Shown piece by piece: positions 17,477-26,327 of a stretch of DNA of 64,000 bases. This stretch comes from Flavisphingomonas formosensis. Lineage in GTDB: Bacteria > Pseudomonadota > Alphaproteobacteria > Sphingomonadales > Sphingomonadaceae. The stretch covers positions 248,001-312,000 of the forward strand of contig NZ_WRPK01000004.1 of the NCBI RefSeq assembly GCF_009755815.1, read 5' to 3'. Position 1 is the first letter of the stretch; each line of letters starts with the position of its first letter. A program made the position numbers and the translations under genes. A model generated the notes under the pieces. The model was not told the origin of the DNA. It saw only the letters and a list, made by a program, of their open reading frames with translations, and did not search any database.

Positions 17477-18388
17477 TCACCGGCACGGCGCATATTGCGC
17501 CAATATCCGTTCGGACACCGTCCACAGCCGTTCCTGGAAGCCGGGTTCGTCGGCCAGGGGATTTGCCTTCGCCGGGCGGCAATCGGCATAGAAGCGGCCT
17601 GTGATGCCCTCGCAGTCAGGATGGACGGCGAGATAGCATTGTGTGGCCGCCCCCTGCGGGATCGTCTTGGAAATGGCGAGGGAGAGCGGCATCAGCAACC
17701 GCAGCAGCAGGCCGGGCTCGCGCATCAGATCGGTCGAGGCGATGAAGCCGGGATGGAGCGCGTTGACGGTGATGCCGCGCGGTCTCAGCCGCTTGGCGAG
17801 CGCCTTGGCGTAGGTTAGGTTGGCGAGCTTGGACTGGCCGTAGAAGCGGAACCGTCCATAAGTCCGCTGACCGTCCAGATCGTCGAACAAAATGCCCTCG
17901 CGGGGCGCCAGCGCTTGCGCTGCGGCGCTGCTGACGATCACCACCCGGCCGCCATCCTCGCGCAGCAATTCGCACACTCTGTCGATCAGCAGCATGTGGG
18001 AAAGGTGGTTGACGCGGAACATGTCCTCCACGCCGTAGCGGATGGTCGGTTCGTCCGGCCCCACGATGCCGGCATTGGCGATGATCGCATCCAGGCTTAC
18101 GCCCAATGCGGTGACCCGTTCGGCAGCGGAGACCACGGAGGCGAAATCCTCCTGGTCACAGACGATGGGAGTGAACTGGCCTGCGATGTGGCGCGCAACG
18201 CCGCTCACCCGCGCTTCGGAGCGGCCCGTACCGATCACATGGGCGCCACGGGCTGCCAGCGCGCGCGCCGTCTCCAGGCCGATGCCGGCCGCGCAGCCGG
18301 TGACGAGTATGGTCTTGCCGCCGAGATCGAGCCCGTCCAGCACCTCATCGGCGGTGCTGCGTTTGCCGAAGCGTCGTTGTGGCGCCAT
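17477..18388 (-). CDS. short-chain dehydrogenase/reductase (retinol dehydrogenase-like)
   Basis: A 303-residue classical SDR. The Rossmann motif TGCAAGIGLETARAL is near residues 30-44, IIANAGIVG near residue 104, the catalytic serine in VVIVSSAAAQ, and YGQSKLANL carries the Tyr-x3-Lys pair. The arrangement resembles WW-domain oxidoreductase/retinol dehydrogenase-like members, which act on lipophilic carbonyls, but the substrate is unknown. ATG 18388 is chosen because AGAGAGGA lies about 6 bases upstream; an in-frame ATG at 18433 is less likely. Confidence 0.9.
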   Translation of the reverse strand: MAPQRRFGKRSTADEVLDGLDLGGKTILVTGCAAGIGLETARALAARGAHVIGTGRSEARVSGVARHIAGQFTPIVCDQEDFASVVSAAERVTALGVSLDAIIANAGIVGPDEPTIRYGVEDMFRVNHLSHMLLIDRVCELLREDGGRVVIVSSAAAQALAPREGILFDDLDGQRTYGRFRFYGQSKLANLTYAKALAKRLRPRGITVNALHPGFIASTDLMREPGLLLRLLMPLSLAISKTIPQGAATQCYLAVHPDCEGITGRFYADCRPAKANPLADEPGFQERLWTVSERILAQYAPCR

Positions 18389-18457
18389 CCGCTTCCTCTC
18401 TGATCCGGTTTCACTGCAGGATAGCCCGGCCATATGCCGGTGGACAATCTCCCCGCG

Positions 18458-18982
18458 TCAGGCGCGCGGCGGCGGGTCCCTGGCCGGCAGATCTATTCCA
18501 CTCAGCCGCCATTCGAGGCCGTGGCGGCGAAAGATCAGGTTGCCGGCCTCCGGCGGCTCCGCGGGATCGTGCAGCAGGAACTCGTCGATACCGCGCCGTC
18601 GGATCGTCATATCCTTCGCCTTGAATCCGCCGGCCGGCTTTTCGCCCGTTGCCGCGCGAGTCGCGAAGATCGCTGCCAGCCCCTCGGGGGTCAGCAGCCG
18701 ATCGATCAGCGGTCCGGCGAAGAGGAGGCCGATCGCCGCGCCGAGCGGCCTGAGCGGCCGATCCTCCTCCGCCGGCCCCTCCAGCCCTTCGGACAGCCGC
18801 GTATCGAGCTTGGCCTTGAGGTCCGCGCGCAGGGCCGGGAAATCGATGTAGGTCGAGAGCGCCTGTGCGTCGCCGGCATTGGCGGCAATCTTCATCTCGC
18901 GCAGCGTCCAGCGCGGCGAGAACAGGTACCAGCCGGCCAGGAAGGCAAGAAACAGTGCGGCGATCGCCAGGAATTTCCGCAT
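18458..18982 (-). CDS. DUF2939 domain protein
   Basis: A 174-residue protein with one N-terminal membrane helix (FLAIAALFLAFLAGWYLF) and the DUF2939 pattern SPRWTLREMKIAANAGDAQA followed by LSTYIDFPALRADLKAKL. It is probably a membrane-anchored periplasmic protein. The second half (around GFKAKDMTIRRRGIDEF) is beta-rich. Function is not known for the family. It stands alone between an SDR and tRNA-Asp. Confidence 0.88.
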   Translation of the reverse strand: MRKFLAIAALFLAFLAGWYLFSPRWTLREMKIAANAGDAQALSTYIDFPALRADLKAKLDTRLSEGLEGPAEEDRPLRPLGAAIGLLFAGPLIDRLLTPEGLAAIFATRAATGEKPAGGFKAKDMTIRRRGIDEFLLHDPAEPPEAGNLIFRRHGLEWRLSGIDLPARDPPPRA

Positions 18983-19088
18983 CGGCCCGTCTCCGCCACG
19001 CGGCAGCTCCGCGTCGTGGCAGCGCCAGCTTATCCCATGGCCTGCGCTTCCTCCAGAGGAGGAGCTTCACGACTATCGATGGGGAAAG

Positions 19089-19165
<77 letters not shown>

Positions 19166-19257
19166 GCTCTGGGTGAGGCGCGCCAACTAAGGGAGGGGGC
19201 CGGGGCTGTCAACAACCGTCTTGCAGGCCCTTTCGAATTGGCTGTGGATTGTTTGGC

Positions 19258-20490
19258 TCAGCCGGTGAAATCCTCGTGATGCTGCCCGGTCAGCGTGCCT
19301 TCCTCGAACAGGAAGCCCGCGATATCCGGCTTTCCCGCCGCTTCCAGGATCGTCTTCAGGATGATCAGCAGCGGCACTGCGAGCAGCGCGCCGGTCGTTC
19401 CCCACACCCAGCCGAAGAAGCTGAGGGCGATCAGGATCAGCAGCGGATTGATCGTCAACCGCCGACCGACCAGCGTCGGCGTCACCAGATTTGATTCGAT
19501 GAGGTGCATGCCGAAGAAGATCGCCGCGGGCAGCAGGGCATGGAAGGTATCGGTGAAGGTCATCAGGCCCCCCGCCGCCAGCAGCAGGATCGAGGCGATC
19601 GGACCGAGATAGGGGATATAGTTGAGCAGGGCGACGAGCCCTCCCCACATCAGCGGCGTCGGCATCTCCACCAGCCACAGGAACATCGCGAGCATCAGGC
19701 CCAGCGAGATGTTCACCAGAGTGATCGTCGACAGATAGGCGGAGGTCGAATCGACCATCTTCTGGATCGTGCGCGCCGTCGCCATCGCACTGGAGAAGCT
19801 GGCGCGGCTGGTGATCGTCTGGGTGCGCATGCGCGTCCAGCCGGAAAGGAAGAAATAGATCACCAGCAGCGCGAAGAACATCTGCAGCAGCGCGTGCGGA
19901 GCCGACGTCGCGACCAGCTCCAGCAGCGAGTTGGGCGTTTCCACGGTCACCGCCCGCGTTCCTGGTACGCGCGGCGCGCGCTCCACCGTGCGCATGGTCT
20001 CGTTGATGAAGCGATCGAGGCTCGTATAGAGCTCGACCAGTGGCTTCAGCGTCGTGCGGATCCGGCTGATCCGCTGCGGCAGCAATTCGATCCAGGCGGT
20101 GGCCGGCACCACGATAGCGGCGATGGCGGCATTGGCGATGCCGAGGAACACGGCGATGCAGGCGAGTGCCGCGAGCGAGGAGGGCACGCGCTGCCGCTCG
20201 AGCCATTCCAGCAGGGGCACCAGCGCGATGGCGATGACCAGCGCAGCGGTGACCGGCAGGAAGAATTCCGCCCCGGCCTGAAGCGCGAACGGCAATGCCA
20301 GCACGAGGCCGATGCCGGCCATCAGCACGAGCGAGGAAAGCAGCCGATCGCGCCGATAGGCGATCTCGGCATTCTCGTGCGCCAATTCTTCTATCTGTGC
20401 GGCCGCCCCGCCTTTTTCGGCGCTGGGTGCCTCCGTGCGCGCATCCATGCCTTTGTTCGTCCCGGGATCCTGTGGATCCTTCAATGGCAT
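19258..20490 (-). CDS. AI-2E family transporter (permease)
   Basis: A 410-residue inner-membrane protein with about eight hydrophobic segments and a large soluble loop after the third (about residues 135-205). The C-terminal half shows the family string LLNYIPYLGPIASILLL, then ESNLVTPTLVGRRLTINPLL and GALLAVPLLIILKTI. Members include TqsA-like exporters and Na+/H+ antiporters; the substrate cannot be told here. The first 20 residues are polar, and ATG 20448 is an alternative start. No clear ribosome-binding site precedes either. Confidence 0.88.
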   Translation of the reverse strand: MPLKDPQDPGTNKGMDARTEAPSAEKGGAAAQIEELAHENAEIAYRRDRLLSSLVLMAGIGLVLALPFALQAGAEFFLPVTAALVIAIALVPLLEWLERQRVPSSLAALACIAVFLGIANAAIAAIVVPATAWIELLPQRISRIRTTLKPLVELYTSLDRFINETMRTVERAPRVPGTRAVTVETPNSLLELVATSAPHALLQMFFALLVIYFFLSGWTRMRTQTITSRASFSSAMATARTIQKMVDSTSAYLSTITLVNISLGLMLAMFLWLVEMPTPLMWGGLVALLNYIPYLGPIASILLLAAGGLMTFTDTFHALLPAAIFFGMHLIESNLVTPTLVGRRLTINPLLILIALSFFGWVWGTTGALLAVPLLIILKTILEAAGKPDIAGFLFEEGTLTGQHHEDFTG

Positions 20491-20548
20491 AGCGGCAGGG
20501 CGCCGGTCAATTTGGGTGCCGTTTCGACCCGGGCAGCAGGTGCCGGAC

Positions 20549-21106
20549 CTACCAGCTCCGCACCCGGCCGGTATCGATGTGGACGAAGCCGTCCCTGGGA
20601 TAAAAGCCGACGCCGCCGCCTTGCGTGCTCAGCGCGGCGAGACGCAGCCGTTCGAGCGGTACGCCGGGAAGCGCGACGTCGGTCGCCTTGCCGAGCATGT
20701 GCTGGCTCTTGGTGGCTACTCCGGTCGTCGCGCCGCCGGCTTCGCGCAGGGCCGCATTGGTTTCGGGCGACCGGTATCCGGAGATCAGGTCGAACGAGCG
20801 CCGCGGCGCGACGCCGAGGCGCTGGCGCACGCGCACGAGCAGGTCCAGCAGGTCGCGATCGATCGGCGTCGTTTCGCCGTTGCGCCAATCGCGCAGGCCA
20901 TGATTGATCTCGGCCAGCCCCTGCGGATCGAAGCCGCCCGCGCCGAAATAGCGCGCGTCGATCTTCTCGTTGGTGTGCACGTTGCGGAAGGCGAGGCGCC
21001 GTTCGGGCATCGCCGCGAGCAGGCTTCCAGGTGCGACAAGCAGCCCGGTGCCCGTTGCCAGCATGGCTTTGACCAGCGTTCGCCGGTCGAGCGAAGTTGC
21101 GTTCAT
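20549..21106 (-). CDS. DUF882/YcbK-type peptidase M15-like protein with Tat-like signal
   Basis: A 185-residue exported protein. The N-terminus TSLDRRTLVKAMLATGTG has a twin arginine before a hydrophobic stretch, so Tat export is likely. The domain carries the M15A zinc-peptidase pattern: SGYRSPETNAALREAGG, then SQHMLGKATDVALP (His and Asp ligands) and GFVHIDTGRVRSW (the last His). Family members bind or cut peptidoglycan. ATG 21106 follows a strong AAGGGAG site; upstream ATG codons lack one. It is divergent from an L,D-transpeptidase, forming a cell-wall gene group. Confidence 0.9.
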   Translation of the reverse strand: MNATSLDRRTLVKAMLATGTGLLVAPGSLLAAMPERRLAFRNVHTNEKIDARYFGAGGFDPQGLAEINHGLRDWRNGETTPIDRDLLDLLVRVRQRLGVAPRRSFDLISGYRSPETNAALREAGGATTGVATKSQHMLGKATDVALPGVPLERLRLAALSTQGGGVGFYPRDGFVHIDTGRVRSW

Positions 21107-21169
21107 CCCGCTCCCTTGGAAAGAAAGTTCCCCCGTCGCGTTCATCCTGCAGTCTAATGGGAGTGCGGC

Positions 21170-22204
21170 GTGATTAAACCTTATGTTCCAAGACTGTGTC
21201 TCGGCCTCGCCACGGCTTGTCTCGTTTCCGCCGCCGGTGCCCAGCCGGCGGCGGCTCCGAAGCCTGCTGCGGCGGCGTCGCCTGCACCGGTGGATGCGCG
21301 TGTCCTGCATCTGCAGGTCATACTCGACCGGCTAGGCTTCAGCCCCGGGGTGATCGACGGCAAGACCGGCGCCATGCTGACCCGTGCCGTCCGCGGCCTT
21401 CAGCTGGCGCGCGGCCTGCCAGCGAGCGGCACGCTTGACGAAAAGACCACCGCCTATCTCCAGCAATTTCGCGACACGCCCGGCACGATCGAGATCAGCC
21501 TCACCCAGGCGGACATGGCAGGCCCCTATCAAGGGCCGATCCCGAAAAGCGAGGCGGCTCAGGCCAAACTGCCGGCGCTTGGCTACAGCACGCTCAGCGA
21601 ACGCCTGTCCGAACGCTATCATACGACTCCGGAGACGTTGATCGCGCTCAACGGGGGCGATGCCAAGCTCGCCGCCGGCGCGAAATTGAAGGTGCCCAAT
21701 GTCGTGCCGGCTTCCAGAGACTATCCCGCGGATCTGAAGCCGGACTGGAAGGCCACTCTGGCCGACCTCAATGTCGGTGCGCCGCAGCGGCAAGCGGCCA
21801 AAGTGGTGGTCGACAAATCGGAAGGCGTGCTGCGCGCCTATGACGGAGAAGGTAAGCTGATCGCCCAATTTCCGGCCACCATGGGCTCCAGCCACGATCC
21901 TCTGCCGATAGGCAAATGGAAGATCCAGGGCGAGAGCACGCTGCCGGAATTCCACTATAATCCCAAACTGTTCTGGGACGCCTCGAAGAAAGAGCGCAAA
22001 CAGACGCTGCCGCCGGGACCGAATGGCCCGGTGGGCGTGGCCTGGCTGGATCTCAACAAGCCCCATTATGGCATTCACGGCACGCCTGAGCCCGCGAAGA
22101 TCGGCCGGACCGAGAGCCATGGCTGTATCCGGCTGACCAACTGGGATGTCGCCCGCCTCGCCCTGATGGTGAAACCCGGAACCCCGGCGATCTTCCAGCG
22201 ATGA
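21170..22204 (+). CDS. L,D-transpeptidase with peptidoglycan-binding domain
   Basis: A 344-residue exported enzyme starting at GTG. It has a signal peptide (LCLGLATACLVSAAGAQP), an Ala/Pro linker, a PG_binding_1-like domain (about residues 45-100: LQVILDRLGFSPGVIDGKTG), a possible LysM-like segment (about 140-180) and a YkuD catalytic domain (about 212-342). The catalytic signature is HGTPEPAKIGRTESHGCIRL, with the active cysteine in SHGCIRL. It makes 3-3 crosslinks or attaches ligands to peptidoglycan in the periplasm. It overlaps the M23 gene by four bases. Confidence 0.94.
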   Translation: MIKPYVPRLCLGLATACLVSAAGAQPAAAPKPAAAASPAPVDARVLHLQVILDRLGFSPGVIDGKTGAMLTRAVRGLQLARGLPASGTLDEKTTAYLQQFRDTPGTIEISLTQADMAGPYQGPIPKSEAAQAKLPALGYSTLSERLSERYHTTPETLIALNGGDAKLAAGAKLKVPNVVPASRDYPADLKPDWKATLADLNVGAPQRQAAKVVVDKSEGVLRAYDGEGKLIAQFPATMGSSHDPLPIGKWKIQGESTLPEFHYNPKLFWDASKKERKQTLPPGPNGPVGVAWLDLNKPHYGIHGTPEPAKIGRTESHGCIRLTNWDVARLALMVKPGTPAIFQR

Positions 22205-22836
22205 CCGGTTTCGGCAAGCTGCTGCTGTGCCTCTTCCTGGTCTCGGCGGCGGCGCTTGCGCTGATGGTCCGGTTCGATCGGCCCGCATCCGTCGATCCGG
22301 CCGCCGTCGGTCCGGCGGCGCCGTCCGCCTCGATGCCCGTACCGGCCTCGGCCCTGCCGGCGGTGCCTCCGGCAGCGGTCGATCGGCGCGGCCTGGCATC
22401 GCTTGCGATCCCGGTTGCCGGAGTGAGCCCCGACGCGCTGGTCGACAGTTTCGACGATGCGCGCGGCGGCGGCACGCGGCCGCACCATGCCATCGATATC
22501 GCCGCGCCGATCGGCACGCCCGTGATCGCAGCGGCGCCGGGCCGGGTGGAGAAGCTGTTCGACAGCGAACTGGGCGGCAAGATGGTCTATGTCCGCGCCG
22601 CGCCCGACACCGTCCATTATTATGGCCATCTCGCGGGCTATGCGCCGGATCTGGCCGAGGGGCTGTCGATCCGCACCGGCACGCCGATCGGCTTCGTCGG
22701 CGCGACCGGCGATGCCGATCCGGGCGCCCCGCACCTTCATTTCGGTGTCAAGCGTCTGGCGGCGGGGGAGGGCTGGTGGCAGGGAACGGATGTCGACCCT
22801 TATCCCCTGCTTGCCGGAAAAGCCGTCGCCCGCTAA
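22201..22836 (+). CDS. M23 family metallopeptidase (LytM domain)
   Basis: A 211-residue protein anchored by an N-terminal helix (LLLCLFLVSAAALALMV) with a Pro/Ala-rich spacer and a C-terminal LytM domain. Zinc ligands are visible in HHAIDIAAPIGTP (H-x3-D) and in GAPHLHFGVK (H-x-H). Both parts of the metal site are complete, so it may be an active endopeptidase rather than an EnvC-like activator. It is translationally coupled to the L,D-transpeptidase, so one cell-wall remodelling operon is likely. Confidence 0.93.
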   Translation: MTGFGKLLLCLFLVSAAALALMVRFDRPASVDPAAVGPAAPSASMPVPASALPAVPPAAVDRRGLASLAIPVAGVSPDALVDSFDDARGGGTRPHHAIDIAAPIGTPVIAAAPGRVEKLFDSELGGKMVYVRAAPDTVHYYGHLAGYAPDLAEGLSIRTGTPIGFVGATGDADPGAPHLHFGVKRLAAGEGWWQGTDVDPYPLLAGKAVAR

Positions 22837-22871
22837 AGGCGCCGCCGGCTCTTTTAACACCCAGGTGAATC

Positions 22872-23435
22872 ATGAAGATCAGCGGCGTGGACATCCGTCC
22901 CGGCAATATCATCGAATATGAAGGCGGCATTTGGCGCGCCGTGAAGATCCAGCACACCCAGCCCGGCAAGGGCGGCGCCTATATGCAGGTCGAGATGAAG
23001 AACCTCATCGACGGCCGCAAGAACAACGTTCGCTTCCGCTCCGCCGAGACGGTGGAGCGCGTCCGCCTTGACACCAAGGACTTCCAGTTCCTGTTCGCCG
23101 AGGGCGAGGACCTGACCTTCATGGACAAGGACACCTACGACCAGATCACCCTGCCGCGCGACCTGCTCGGCGACGCCGCGGCGTTCCTGCAGGACGGCAT
23201 GGACGTGGTGATGGAGCTTTATGACGAGCGCCCGATCTCGGTGCAGCTGCCCGACCAGATCGAAGCGACGATCGTCGAGGCCGATGCGGTGGTGAAGGGG
23301 CAGACGGCCTCGTCCAGCTACAAGCCGGCGATTCTCGACAATGGCGTGCGCGTCATGGTGCCGCCGCACATCTCGGCGGGTACGCGTATCGTCGTCGACG
23401 TGTACAATCAGGAATATGTCCGCCGCGCGGACTGA
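22872..23435 (+). CDS. efp: elongation factor P
   Basis: A 187-residue, three-domain translation factor that relieves ribosome stalling at polyproline. Domain I begins [20 protein letters not shown]; the modifiable lysine loop is [16 protein letters not shown] with Lys near position 36. Domains II and III contain [15 protein letters not shown] and [18 protein letters not shown], and the ending [10 protein letters not shown] is typical. The start follows an AGGTGA site. No epmA/epmB or earP modification gene is adjacent. Confidence 0.96.
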   Translation: MKISGVDIRPGNIIEYEGGIWRAVKIQHTQPGKGGAYMQVEMKNLIDGRKNNVRFRSAETVERVRLDTKDFQFLFAEGEDLTFMDKDTYDQITLPRDLLGDAAAFLQDGMDVVMELYDERPISVQLPDQIEATIVEADAVVKGQTASSSYKPAILDNGVRVMVPPHISAGTRIVVDVYNQEYVRRAD

Positions 23436-23450
23436 GTCCCGCTTCCCCTT

Positions 23451-23554
23451 CCTGCCAAGGGAGGGGATCGAGGGACGGGCAGCGCCGGAGCGTTCCGGCG
23501 ATCTCCCGTCACTCTCTGGCGGATTCACCCACCCCCGACCCCTCCCTTGGCAGG
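23451..23554. repeat. long inverted repeat with internal hairpin
   Basis: CCTGCCAAGGGAGGGG at 23451-23466 is the exact reverse complement of 23539-23554. Between them is a 7-bp hairpin, CGCCGGA/TCCGGCG at 23482-23499. The right end provides the purine-rich GGAGGGGGGAG that acts as ribosome-binding site for the next gene. It may end efp transcription. Confidence 0.8.
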
Positions 23555-23570
23555 GAGGGGGGAGTAGTCA

Positions 23571-24383
23571 ATGGTAGCCCATTCAGGCCTCATCACCGTC
23601 ATGGAGCGCGCGGCGCGCAAGGCGGCCCCGCGTCTGCGACGGGACTTCAACGAGGTCCAGCAGCTTCAGGTCAGCCGCAAGGGGCCGGCCGATTTCGTGT
23701 CCATGGCGGATAAGCGCGCCGAGCAGACGCTCTTCGAGGAGCTCAAGAAGGCACGGCCCGACTGGGGCTTCCTCATGGAGGAAGGCGGCGAGGTGCCCGG
23801 CGATCCGGCGAAGCCGCGCTGGATCATCGATCCGCTCGACGGCACGTCCAACTTCCTGCACGGGGTTCCGCACTTCTCGATCTCGATCGCGGTCGAGGAG
23901 CCGCGTCCCGGCGGGCGGGGCGAGATCACGCAGGGCCTCATCTATCAACCACTCACCGACGAGAGCTTCTGGGCCGAGAAGGGCAGGGGCGCGTGGCTGC
24001 AGGATCGGCGCCTGCGCGTGTCGGCGCGGCGCGATCTCAGCGAGGCGCTGATCGCGACCGGCATCCCTTTCAAGGGGCACGGCAATTTCGCCAAATGGAC
24101 GTCAATCTTCGCGGCCGTCGCGCCTGAAGTCGCAGGCATCCGGCGCTTCGGATCGGCTGCGCTCGATCTCGCCTGGGTCGCTGCCGGCCGGTTCGACGGA
24201 TTCTGGGAAGATAGCCTGCAGCCCTGGGACGTGGCGGCCGGCATGTTGCTCGTCCGCGAAGCTGGCGGCTTCGTGACGGATTATCGCGGCGGCGATCGTC
24301 CGTTGGATCGGAACGAGTTCCTGGCTGCCAGCGAAGCGCTCCATTCGCGCCTTCACAAGCTGGTGGCGAGCGCGCTGCGCTGA
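23571..24383 (+). CDS. suhB: inositol monophosphatase family protein
   Basis: A 270-residue Mg2+-dependent phosphatase of the IMPase/SuhB group. Motif A is WIIDPLDGTSNFLHG at about residues 84-98; motif B is EDSLQPWDVAAGMLLVREAG near 205-224. An upstream acidic metal ligand is in LMEEGGEV. In E. coli SuhB also takes part in rRNA antitermination; the alphaproteobacterial enzyme may hydrolyse myo-inositol or histidinol phosphate. The purine-rich ribosome-binding site comes from the palindromic repeat directly upstream. Confidence 0.9.
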   Translation: MVAHSGLITVMERAARKAAPRLRRDFNEVQQLQVSRKGPADFVSMADKRAEQTLFEELKKARPDWGFLMEEGGEVPGDPAKPRWIIDPLDGTSNFLHGVPHFSISIAVEEPRPGGRGEITQGLIYQPLTDESFWAEKGRGAWLQDRRLRVSARRDLSEALIATGIPFKGHGNFAKWTSIFAAVAPEVAGIRRFGSAALDLAWVAAGRFDGFWEDSLQPWDVAAGMLLVREAGGFVTDYRGGDRPLDRNEFLAASEALHSRLHKLVASALR

Positions 24384-24424
24384 GCGCGGCCGGTCGCTCG
24401 GTCCCGACGCCGTCACCTCCGTGC

Positions 24425-24452
24425 CATCCTCCCGACTTGCGTCGGGATGACG
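24425..24452. repeat. degenerate REP-like hairpin
   Basis: CCCGAC and GTCGGG (24431-24446) flank TTGC, followed by ATGACGG. It matches the GTCATCCC family seen elsewhere in the window and lies just after the inositol phosphatase gene. The remaining gap up to nuoA holds the Fur-like site below. Confidence 0.6.
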
Positions 24453-24564
24453 GCTGTGATGCGGCGATGTGAAACGGACAGGGCAACCCAATCCCGGCCC
24501 TGCCGCAGCGGCTTTTCGGCAGGGCGCGAGGCCGGTAAATCGGTGGTTCAAACAGTCGTCCAAT

Positions 24565-24579
24565 TGCGAATCATTCTCA
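24565..24579. promoter_or_regulatory. candidate Fur box upstream of nuoA
   Basis: TGCGAATCATTCTCA matches the 7-1-7 Fur consensus TGATAATnATTATCA at 11 of 14 defined positions and is itself a near-perfect inverted repeat. It lies about 80-95 bases before nuoA. Predicted by eye only. Confidence 0.45.
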
Positions 24580-24658
24580 TACCTACCGAGCCTTGCGGCG
24601 GGCTTGAGAGGCTCCTAAAAGCCCCGGGAATCCCCTTTCGCAGTTGCGAGAAAAACCC

Positions 24659-25033
24659 TTGGTCGATCTGTCGCAATATCTGCCGATCCTGCTCTTTCTG
24701 GGCGTCGCAATCGTGCTCTCGACCGCCTTTGTCGTCCTGCCGATGGTGGCAGCGCAGTTTACCGGCGCCAACAAGCCCAATCCGGACAAGCTGGCCGAAT
24801 ATGAGTGCGGCTTCCCGGCGTTCGAGGACAGCCGCGCGCAATTCGACGTGCGCTTCTATCTGGTGGCGATCCTGTTCATCATCTTCGATCTCGAGGCGGC
24901 CTTCCTCTACCCCTGGGCGGTCTCCCTCAAGGAGATCGGCTGGACTGGCTGGCTTGCGATGATGACCTTCCTCGCCGAGCTGGTGCTCGGCTTTGTCTAT
25001 GCGTGGAAGAAGGGAGCGCTGGAATGGGAGTAG
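24659..25033 (+). CDS. nuoA: NADH-quinone oxidoreductase subunit A
   Basis: About 124 residues, three membrane helices, first gene of the complex I operon. The conserved loop [20 protein letters not shown] and the following [20 protein letters not shown] are diagnostic. TTG 24659 ([14 protein letters not shown] follows) fits homologues better than TTG 24644, though neither has a strong ribosome-binding site. It overlaps nuoB by ten bases. Confidence 0.95.
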   Translation: MVDLSQYLPILLFLGVAIVLSTAFVVLPMVAAQFTGANKPNPDKLAEYECGFPAFEDSRAQFDVRFYLVAILFIIFDLEAAFLYPWAVSLKEIGWTGWLAMMTFLAELVLGFVYAWKKGALEWE

Positions 25034-25560
25034 AACTCTCGGCGCGCGAGGCCGCGACGCCGCCCGATGCGGCCTTCTTCAACGATCTCACCTCTGAGGT
25101 GAACGATAAGGGCTTCCTCGTCACCTCGACCGAAGAGCTGTTCCAGTGGGCCCGCACCGGCTCGCTGTGGTGGATGACCTTCGGCCTCGCCTGCTGCGCG
25201 GTCGAAATGATCCATGTGAACATGCCGCGTTATGACATGGAGCGGTTCGGCGTCGCACCGCGCGCGTCTCCACGCCAGTCCGACGTGATGATCGTCGCCG
25301 GCACGCTCTGCAACAAGATGGCCCCGGCGCTCCGCAAGGTCTACGACCAGATGTCGGAGCCCAAATATGTCATCTCGATGGGCAGCTGCGCCAATGGCGG
25401 CGGCTATTATCATTACAGCTACAGCGTCGTGCGCGGCTGCGACCGGATCGTGCCCGTGGACATCTACGTCCCCGGCTGCCCGCCGACCGCCGAGGCTCTG
25501 CTCTACGGCGTGATGCAGCTCCAGCGGAAGATCCGCCGGATCGGGACGGTGGAACGGTGA
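25024..25560 (+). CDS. nuoB: NADH-quinone oxidoreductase subunit B
   Basis: A 178-residue peripheral-arm subunit holding cluster N2, the last [4Fe-4S] before quinone. Cluster ligands are visible in [26 protein letters not shown] and [34 protein letters not shown] is nearly identical to mitochondrial NDUFS7, as expected for an alphaproteobacterium. The start lies inside nuoA; the stop overlaps nuoC by four bases. Confidence 0.97.
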   Translation: MGVELSAREAATPPDAAFFNDLTSEVNDKGFLVTSTEELFQWARTGSLWWMTFGLACCAVEMIHVNMPRYDMERFGVAPRASPRQSDVMIVAGTLCNKMAPALRKVYDQMSEPKYVISMGSCANGGGYYHYSYSVVRGCDRIVPVDIYVPGCPPTAEALLYGVMQLQRKIRRIGTVER

Positions 25561-26327
25561 GCAGCCCGCATCCCAAATATGCGTCGAACGAGGGTGTGAT
25601 CGATCTCGCCCGTTCGATCCTCGGCGATCGCCTGATCGCGGCGGAGGAGGATGTCGGCGAGGTTGCGCTGACCATCGAACGGACCGCGCTCGTCGAGGCG
25701 ATGACGCTGCTGCGCGATACCAAGGGGCTCGAATATCAGCAGCTGATGGAGATTGCCGGCGTCGACTGGCCGGAGCGCGAGGAGCGCTTCGAGGTGGTCT
25801 ATTGCCTGCTCTCCGTGACGCGCAACCATCGGCTGCGCGTGCATGTCGATACCGACGAGGTGAAGCCGGTTCCATCGATCACCGGCGTCTGGCCGGTCGC
25901 CGGCTGGCTGGAGCGCGAGGTGTACGACATGTACGGCGTGCTCTTCGAGGGCAATCCGGACCTGCGGCGTATCCTCACCGATTATGGCTTCAGGGGCCAT
26001 CCGCAGCGCAAGGATTTCCCGCTCACCGGGTTCGTCGAGCTGCGCTATTCCGAGGAGCGCAAGCGCGTCGTCTATGAGCCGGTGCGCCTTGCCCAGGATT
26101 TCCGCACCTTCGATTTCCTGAGCCCGTGGGAGGGCGCCGAATATATTCTGCCCGGCGACGAGAAGGCGCAGGGGCAGCAGCCCGGCGCACCGACGCCGGT
26201 GCCGGCGCCCCATTCCAAGCCCGAGGTGAAGGGCGAGGCACCGCCGGCCACGCCCAAGACGACCGACAGCCCCGCGCAGACCGGAGCCGGCAAGGCCGAG
26301 CCCGACGGTGACGGAGGGAAGAAATAA
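25557..26327 (+). CDS. nuoC: NADH-quinone oxidoreductase subunit C, with long C-terminal tail
   Basis: A 256-residue subunit of the peripheral arm. The 30 kDa-subunit signature is visible as [20 protein letters not shown] and [15 protein letters not shown] (about residues 120-160). The last 55 residues or so, after [10 protein letters not shown], are a Pro/Ala/Lys-rich disordered tail with no counterpart in the core family. GTG start overlapping nuoB, ending one base into nuoD. Confidence 0.96.
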   Translation: MSSPHPKYASNEGVIDLARSILGDRLIAAEEDVGEVALTIERTALVEAMTLLRDTKGLEYQQLMEIAGVDWPEREERFEVVYCLLSVTRNHRLRVHVDTDEVKPVPSITGVWPVAGWLEREVYDMYGVLFEGNPDLRRILTDYGFRGHPQRKDFPLTGFVELRYSEERKRVVYEPVRLAQDFRTFDFLSPWEGAEYILPGDEKAQGQQPGAPTPVPAPHSKPEVKGEAPPATPKTTDSPAQTGAGKAEPDGDGGKK

